From Vitreimonas flagellata (lineage in GTDB: Bacteria; Pseudomonadota; Alphaproteobacteria; Caulobacterales; Aquidulcibacteraceae), in the NCBI RefSeq assembly GCF_004634425.1, contig NZ_SBJL01000003.1:521980-585979 (forward strand): a stretch of DNA of 64,000 bases. The letters run 5' to 3'. The translations under genes were made by a program, and so were the position numbers. Position 1 is the first letter of the stretch, and the number at the start of each line of letters is the position of its first letter. Below the pieces are notes generated by a model. That model was given only the letters and a program-made list of their open reading frames with translations, searched no databases and had not been told where the DNA came from. This document shows positions 59,519 through 64,000 of the stretch, in pieces.

Positions 59519-61843
59519 TTAGCGACCGCCATCACCTGGCCTGAACGAGACGGGGAATACAACCCATCGGCCAGCCGAGGGTGTGCCGTCCTCGAGCACC
59601 GGCCGCATTTGAAACTCGCGGACGAGATTGAGCGCGGCTTGGGAAAACTCTATCGACCGCGGATCGGGCGTGACTACACTGCAGGCGCTCAAGCGTCCAT
59701 CGGCCCCGACCAAACAGCGCAAAGTCACCCGTCCGCCTTGTTGGCTGCGCTGCGCGCGCGGAGGATAATAGCGCGCCAACGATTGGCTGCTTGGCCGGCG
59801 TGCCCAGCTGATCGCGTCGCCTTGGATTACAGCCGCCTGGACGGGCGTCTCTGGCGTCGCGACATCGTCGCGGACAAAGCCGATGCGGCCATCTGGGAGC
59901 ACCACACGATACCAAATTCGCCCAAACGATGTGGTGCGGCCAGTGACGTTGAGCCGTACGCCCGGTGGCAGCCACACCAGCGGCTGTCCAGCGCGAGCAG
60001 GCGTCGCGCGCACATTCGCGCCGTCGTCGCCGGTGAGCAGCTGCGGCGAGGGCGCATAGGTTTCGATGACCAGCTCCACGCTCGTCGGCGACTCCGTTTG
60101 CTGCACGACTAGACCGTCGTCGCGGACGAAGCCTTGGCGCCCCTCAGTGGACGACACCTGAAACCAGGTCGCGCCCGGCAGCGTCACGCGGCCAATAACG
60201 ATCAGTGTCTGCCCCGGGCGCGCCTGGCCTATCACATCTGAGCGTGCGTCCGGCTCTCCGTGCACGATTGCGCCGCCCGGGCCGGCGACGATCGGTGTGC
60301 TCGCTGCGTAGGGTTCAACCTCGTAGTCCGGCGCGGTGCTTTGTGCTGCGCGGTCGGCCGAAGGCGATGGTGTGCGGCGCTGAACGGGGCGCTGCTGACG
60401 CAACACGGTCACATCGTCGCGCACGAAGCCGACGCGGTCGTCGTCGATGACGACGCGATACCAAATATGATCCTCACCCTCTATGCGTCCTGTCACGTTC
60501 AAACTGGTGTTCGGGGCGAGACGGATCAGCGCCTCGGCTTGTAGGCTCGCGGCTGCGCGGACGTTTGCGCCTTGACTGCCCGCGGCCAACGGCTGGGGCG
60601 GCCGGTACGGTTCAACGACGGCTGCCTGCGCTCCTGCGCGGGAATCTTCCTTCGCTTGGTCGCTTTGCAGCCTTTCGATGAACGCAGTGCCGCGGCCCCA
60701 AAGAGAACCGGCGAAGCCTCTGACCGGCGGCGTGAACGCGAGCATCACTAGGACAATGAGAGTCGCAAAGATGGCGATACGCCCCAACAGCCGACGCCAG
60801 CTTGTCGCCCCTTTAGCGCGGGCTTCACGCGCCAAGCTTTCCCGATAGTCGCGGGCGCGGCGCTCAAATCCGTCATCGCGCCGTGGCGGCGGCGGTGTCG
60901 GCGGCGATGAAGGTGGAGGTGGAGGCGGTTCCTCTCGTGGCAAGGCGTCTTGGCGGCGGAATTCGTGCCGCGGTGGTGCGCGCGCTTCGCTTGCCGGCGT
61001 CGGCGCCGCCTTTTGTGGTGGTGGTGTGGGTGCTGGAGGCGTCGGCGGGCGTGACGGCGGGCGCGGCCGTTCTGTTGTCGTCGCGCCGCCGCGTTGGCTG
61101 GTGCGCCGCTCTTTCTCCCTCAGCTCCTTGTTCTGATATCTGATCTTAGCTTCGGCCCGTCGTAGGCGATCGGAGAGCGCGAGCCGCGCCTGATCATCTT
61201 CCACGATCTTCTGCGCGGCAGCCTCGGAGGCGTCGATGAATTCTTGCTCGGCTGGCTGTACGCTGGCCCCCGGCGGCGTTCGCGACATCCAGCTTTGCGC
61301 GTCTTCCAACAGCCCGCCGCGAAGCAAGAGATAATCGGGTTTACCACGGCGCACCCAATCGTGAACCTGTTCGGCTAGACCGGTTTGAAAGCGTAGCCAG
61401 AACTCGTCGACCCGAAGCGCCTTCTTCAGCCGCTCATTGCCGTCAAACCAGCCGGATTCCGAAATGGCCGGATTGGAGTAGAAGTAGATGTAGTTTAGCA
61501 CAGAGAGGCCGGCGGGCGGTGCAGCACCTTCGAGGTCTTGCGGCACCACCGGAATGATGCGCTTGCCGCGGCTGTTAGCTTCGTCGACTTCCCACTGGCA
61601 CATTTCGGACGCTGCTGACGACGCCGTCAGCACGAAAACCACCGTGTCCGATTGCAGGATAAGTTCGCCCAGCCGTTCTTTCCACACTTCGGCGGCGACA
61701 ATGTCACTACGGTCGATCAGCGGATGGAAGCCGGCGGCCTCGAGCGCGCGGTACAAGTCTTCAGCAAAGCCGCGATCGGCGCGCGAATAGGAGATGAAGA
61801 CCTTCATCCGGTCTTCGCCAGCGTCGAACTGGTCGTCGGCCAT
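59519..61843 (-). CDS. membrane TIR protein with three SH3b domains and TonB C-terminal domain
   Basis: The 774-residue protein begins with a canonical TIR domain (residues 13-145, 'MKVFISYSRADRGFAEDLYR', 'LQSDTVVFVLTASSAASEMC', with Glu in 'CQWEVDEA'). A long Pro-rich cytoplasmic linker follows, then a membrane helix at about 351-371, three bacterial SH3 repeats starting near 419, 518 and 603 (each with a GANVRA-like start and 'GFVRDD' end), and a TonB C-terminal domain (about 690-770, 'GGRVTLRCLVGADGRLSACS'). I chose ATG 61843 because AAGGAGG precedes it. The layout places TIR inside and SH3b/TonB in the periplasm, which suggests envelope sensing. Confidence 0.9.
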   Translation of the reverse strand: MADDQFDAGEDRMKVFISYSRADRGFAEDLYRALEAAGFHPLIDRSDIVAAEVWKERLGELILQSDTVVFVLTASSAASEMCQWEVDEANSRGKRIIPVVPQDLEGAAPPAGLSVLNYIYFYSNPAISESGWFDGNERLKKALRVDEFWLRFQTGLAEQVHDWVRRGKPDYLLLRGGLLEDAQSWMSRTPPGASVQPAEQEFIDASEAAAQKIVEDDQARLALSDRLRRAEAKIRYQNKELREKERRTSQRGGATTTERPRPPSRPPTPPAPTPPPQKAAPTPASEARAPPRHEFRRQDALPREEPPPPPPSSPPTPPPPRRDDGFERRARDYRESLAREARAKGATSWRRLLGRIAIFATLIVLVMLAFTPPVRGFAGSLWGRGTAFIERLQSDQAKEDSRAGAQAAVVEPYRPPQPLAAGSQGANVRAAASLQAEALIRLAPNTSLNVTGRIEGEDHIWYRVVIDDDRVGFVRDDVTVLRQQRPVQRRTPSPSADRAAQSTAPDYEVEPYAASTPIVAGPGGAIVHGEPDARSDVIGQARPGQTLIVIGRVTLPGATWFQVSSTEGRQGFVRDDGLVVQQTESPTSVELVIETYAPSPQLLTGDDGANVRATPARAGQPLVWLPPGVRLNVTGRTTSFGRIWYRVVLPDGRIGFVRDDVATPETPVQAAVIQGDAISWARRPSSQSLARYYPPRAQRSQQGGRVTLRCLVGADGRLSACSVVTPDPRSIEFSQAALNLVREFQMRPVLEDGTPSAGRWVVFPVSFRPGDGGR

Positions 61844-62597
61844 TACTCCGGCCTCCTTTCGCGCGTTCATCTTAGCGCGGTTTCAAGGATGCGGAAGCGC
61901 CCGGCGTCGGCCCCCTCCAACGGCGACCGCTGGATCGGACGAAGCGAATCCTGTCACGCGAGAGCACGGATTCATTGGATATTTCCGGCGCTCGACGCCA
62001 CGGCGCGCGCGTTCAGTCATCGTTGGCGAAAGGGTGCGGGAAATGGCGAAGCCCGGTTAGGGTAGTCGCGACTGGTTCATCGCGGCGTGGCTTAAGCTGC
62101 TGGAGAGCACGCGGGCGCTGCAGTCGCTCAACTTGACCGCCGCCACCGCTCATATTTTTGGCACCCATCGGAGAAGTGATGCCGCGCCATTCAGTGGGCT
62201 CGGCTGCGCTGGATATCGAAGTCTTTTGGTGTCCGTTATGAGAAGGTCGAGGGCGGACTTCCGCTTCTGGGATTCATCGACGCATCGGCGCTTGTGCAAC
62301 TTCTGAGATGGCGTCTCGCTCTTGCCGTTGGCGGAATGCCTACCGACGTGAAGCAAACGCTGCAGGTCGCAAATGGGATGTATGGTGTAGCCCCGCGATG
62401 TTCGCGTCGTTCTTCAGACCGTGCGCGCCGATCAGCGTTCCACTTGTGACGGCGCTCCTCCGACGACGATCTTGATACAAGATTTAGCGGTCTCGCGCGC
62501 TCGCAGCGATTCTTTCGCAAGAGCCCCGCACACAACCTTGGCGACAGGTACGAAATTGCGTATTCCGTTCCTGGCGCTGCTGGGGGCTTGAAGGCTG
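61844..62597. other. 754-base stretch without an intact gene
   Basis: I see only short overlapping frames. A plus-strand frame from about 62068 to 62310 ('DWFIAAWLKLLESTRALQSL') and another around 62260-62440 could be remnants of decayed genes, but I recognise neither. The TIR gene promoter should lie at the left edge. No transposon ends were identified. Confidence 0.45.
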
Positions 62598-63791
62598 GTG
62601 AACCGGGACTTGAGTGTCAACGTAGATGCTGCAACCTGGCCGGCCGGAGGTGCGCCGTTCCCCGCCACGTTTCCGACCTCGCCGCAGATGCACAGCGTCA
62701 ATATCCCGGCGATGCTCTTGATCATCGGGTATATTACGACGCCCGCACACGCTTTCGGAATTTCGCTGAGCTCTTATTGGGCATGGGTGAGATACCTGCA
62801 TGCGATTTCCGACGACCCGGACCTTCGCATAACGACATCGTTTGCAGATTTGGACAGTCATCAGAAGACGATCCTAAGCGACGACTTCGGTATGGGTGCG
62901 CCTCTGCACTGGCTGCTAGATGTCATTCCGTTTAGCGCGATCTGTGATGGTCGATACTTCATCGAGCGCCACGCTGCGTCGACCGGCGCCACAATAAACG
63001 TCGCCGGCAAGCGTGGATTGAGTAAGTCGCCGGACTTTGTCTTTCAGGACCTCAACGGAATTTGGCACGTTCTCGAATGCAAGGGCACTCAAAGCGGGCC
63101 CAAGTATCGGGAGACCCAGTTCGAGACCGGCCTTCAACAAAAGCGAACCATCCAATTTGCTAATACGCCCGCCAGTCAAAATCTCGTGGCGGGGCTATCG
63201 ATTGGTGTGGAGGGCGTTGCGTCTTCTGATCTGAAGGTGATTGATCCAGAGCCAAATCAGGCAGGAATATTGCGTGTTGAGAATCTCTCTGCAGCGAAAG
63301 ACGCGGCCACCCGTGCCATGACCGCTCGGGCCCTTAGATTGTCCGGATTTGAAGCAACCGCCAACGCGGTCTCCGCACCCACCGGCAAAGATCCGTTTTC
63401 AACTTACACGTCGAACGCGAGGGTAGAGAGAGTGCGCGTTGAAACAATCGATCGGAAGACGAGATTTGCGGAGGACGAATTGCGTAACCGAGGCGCGCGC
63501 GAAGCGTTCGCGCACGCCGGTGAACAATTCAGGGGAAGGTCGGTCCGGCTTGATCTGTCAGCCGCCGTCAATGCGAAGAGCCTTGAAGCGAGGAGGGCCT
63601 ACATCAGGCAGGGCGTCAGCGTGCAGGCGCTGGAGGAACTAGCGGCCGAGCCCGTCACTCCTGGTTTCATCCAAGACGTTCATCCTCTGGTATCCGAAGC
63701 TCTCGATAAGGTGTCAGTTGAGCATGACGGCGGGGCCGCGACGCTGCGTGTGGGAAAATTGTTTCATGCTGAGATTGTGCTCGAGCCATGA
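62598..63791 (+). CDS. hypothetical protein with PD-(D/E)XK nuclease-like motif
   Basis: The 397-residue frame opens with GTG at 62598; ATG 62688 is an alternative start. Around residues 144-163 it has 'SPDFVFQDLNGIWHVLECKG', matching the P-D-X(n)-E-X-K core of PD-(D/E)XK nucleases (Asp about 145, Glu about 160, Lys about 162). The rest is unrecognised and contains no membrane helix apart from a weak hydrophobic stretch near residues 35-55. It may be a restriction-like effector. Confidence 0.65.
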   Translation: MNRDLSVNVDAATWPAGGAPFPATFPTSPQMHSVNIPAMLLIIGYITTPAHAFGISLSSYWAWVRYLHAISDDPDLRITTSFADLDSHQKTILSDDFGMGAPLHWLLDVIPFSAICDGRYFIERHAASTGATINVAGKRGLSKSPDFVFQDLNGIWHVLECKGTQSGPKYRETQFETGLQQKRTIQFANTPASQNLVAGLSIGVEGVASSDLKVIDPEPNQAGILRVENLSAAKDAATRAMTARALRLSGFEATANAVSAPTGKDPFSTYTSNARVERVRVETIDRKTRFAEDELRNRGAREAFAHAGEQFRGRSVRLDLSAAVNAKSLEARRAYIRQGVSVQALEELAAEPVTPGFIQDVHPLVSEALDKVSVEHDGGAATLRVGKLFHAEIVLEP

Positions 63792-63878
63792 TGCGCAATG
63801 TCTAACGAAAAGCATCACGAAGGCGCATGACGTAGGAGTATCAATTCAAAAGAATGACCAGTAACGACCGTTGTCGGC

Positions 63879-64000
63879 GTGCGCCGTGCAAAGGCGGCGC
63901 TTTCCAGTGGGTGCAAGCCCCACCCGGCAGATGCTCCAGCCGGAAGCGATCGGAGCAGACAGGGAGGTAACGAACTGGCTGAAGCCTTCGATAATCGTGT
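63879..64000 (+). mobile_element. probable group II intron, 5' end, runs off window
   Basis: From 63879 the sequence begins GTGCGCC, the typical 5' start of bacterial group II introns, and continues with paired segments characteristic of domain I (for example GTGGGTGCAAGCCCCAC at about 63908-63924, and CCGGCAGATGCTCCAGCCGG). The reverse-transcriptase ORF and domains V-VI would lie beyond the window. Confidence 0.6.

Noticed and set aside
62236..62725. Minus-strand open frames of about 97-99 codons before the PD-(D/E)XK gene
   Set aside because: They overlap one another and the next gene, are basic and low in structure, and match nothing I know.

Overview
The window reads as a GC-rich alphaproteobacterial chromosome segment. 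My guess is a Caulobacterales/Hyphomonadaceae-like lineage, based on the overlapping gene style, the trb-type conjugation genes, the ECF sigma/FecR/STN-receptor parts and an alphaproteobacterial type of TonB C-terminal domain. I did not identify a species.

Region 1 (about 212-20430, all minus strand) is one compact flagellar operon of 28 genes. In transcription order it runs fliQ, fliR, flhB, flhA, a TPR gene, flgF, flgG, flgA, flgH, flgI, flgB, flgC, fliE, fliF, an 88-codon gene, fliH, fliI, fliJ, fliK, flgD, flgE, fliM-like, fliN, fliO, fliP, fliA, a second TPR gene and a hypothetical gene. Most neighbours overlap by 1-20 bases. It encodes an export apparatus, rod, rings and hook. I see no fliG, motAB, flgK/L, flagellin or cap gene here. 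The FliM-like protein is short and lacks the usual N-terminal CheY-binding motif, so the switch complex looks reduced.

Region 2 (20723-36694) is accessory DNA. It holds a 3464-residue Rhs/YD-repeat polymorphic toxin with a LysM domain and a GIY-YIG-like nuclease tip, then a probable immunity gene, a displaced orphan Rhs tip cut by an insertion sequence, a Fic-protein tail, and remnants of a conjugation locus (trbI, trbG, truncated trbF). The trbF remnant is fused by a deletion to a truncated TonB-dependent receptor.

Region 3 (36783-52165) is the most interesting part. A patatin-type phospholipase is divergent, across only 34 bp with a shared TTATAA element, from the first of three paralogous TIR proteins. 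The three share a TIR domain and about 300 following residues, but carry different C-termini: a GmrSD-like DUF262/DUF1524 module, a DnaB C-terminal domain whose Walker A lysine is serine, and a full DnaB N+C module whose Walker A is erased. Upstream of the third, on the same strand, are a Zn-ribbon gene, a PIN-like gene, two unknown genes, a macro-domain protein with a nucleoside-deoxyribosyltransferase/TIR-like N-terminus, and an ADP-ribose-type Nudix hydrolase. I infer an NAD/ADP-ribose-centred defence island in which helicase look-alikes may act as sensors.

Region 4 (52323-64000) contains a decayed fecR tail, an intact fecR and ECF sigma gene, two tandem C-protein-like regulators each preceded by paired C-boxes, a zinc-hook SMC-like ATPase with a 66-residue partner, a membrane TIR protein with three SH3b domains and a TonB C-terminal domain, a PD-(D/E)XK-like protein, and what looks like the 5' end of a group II intron running off the window.
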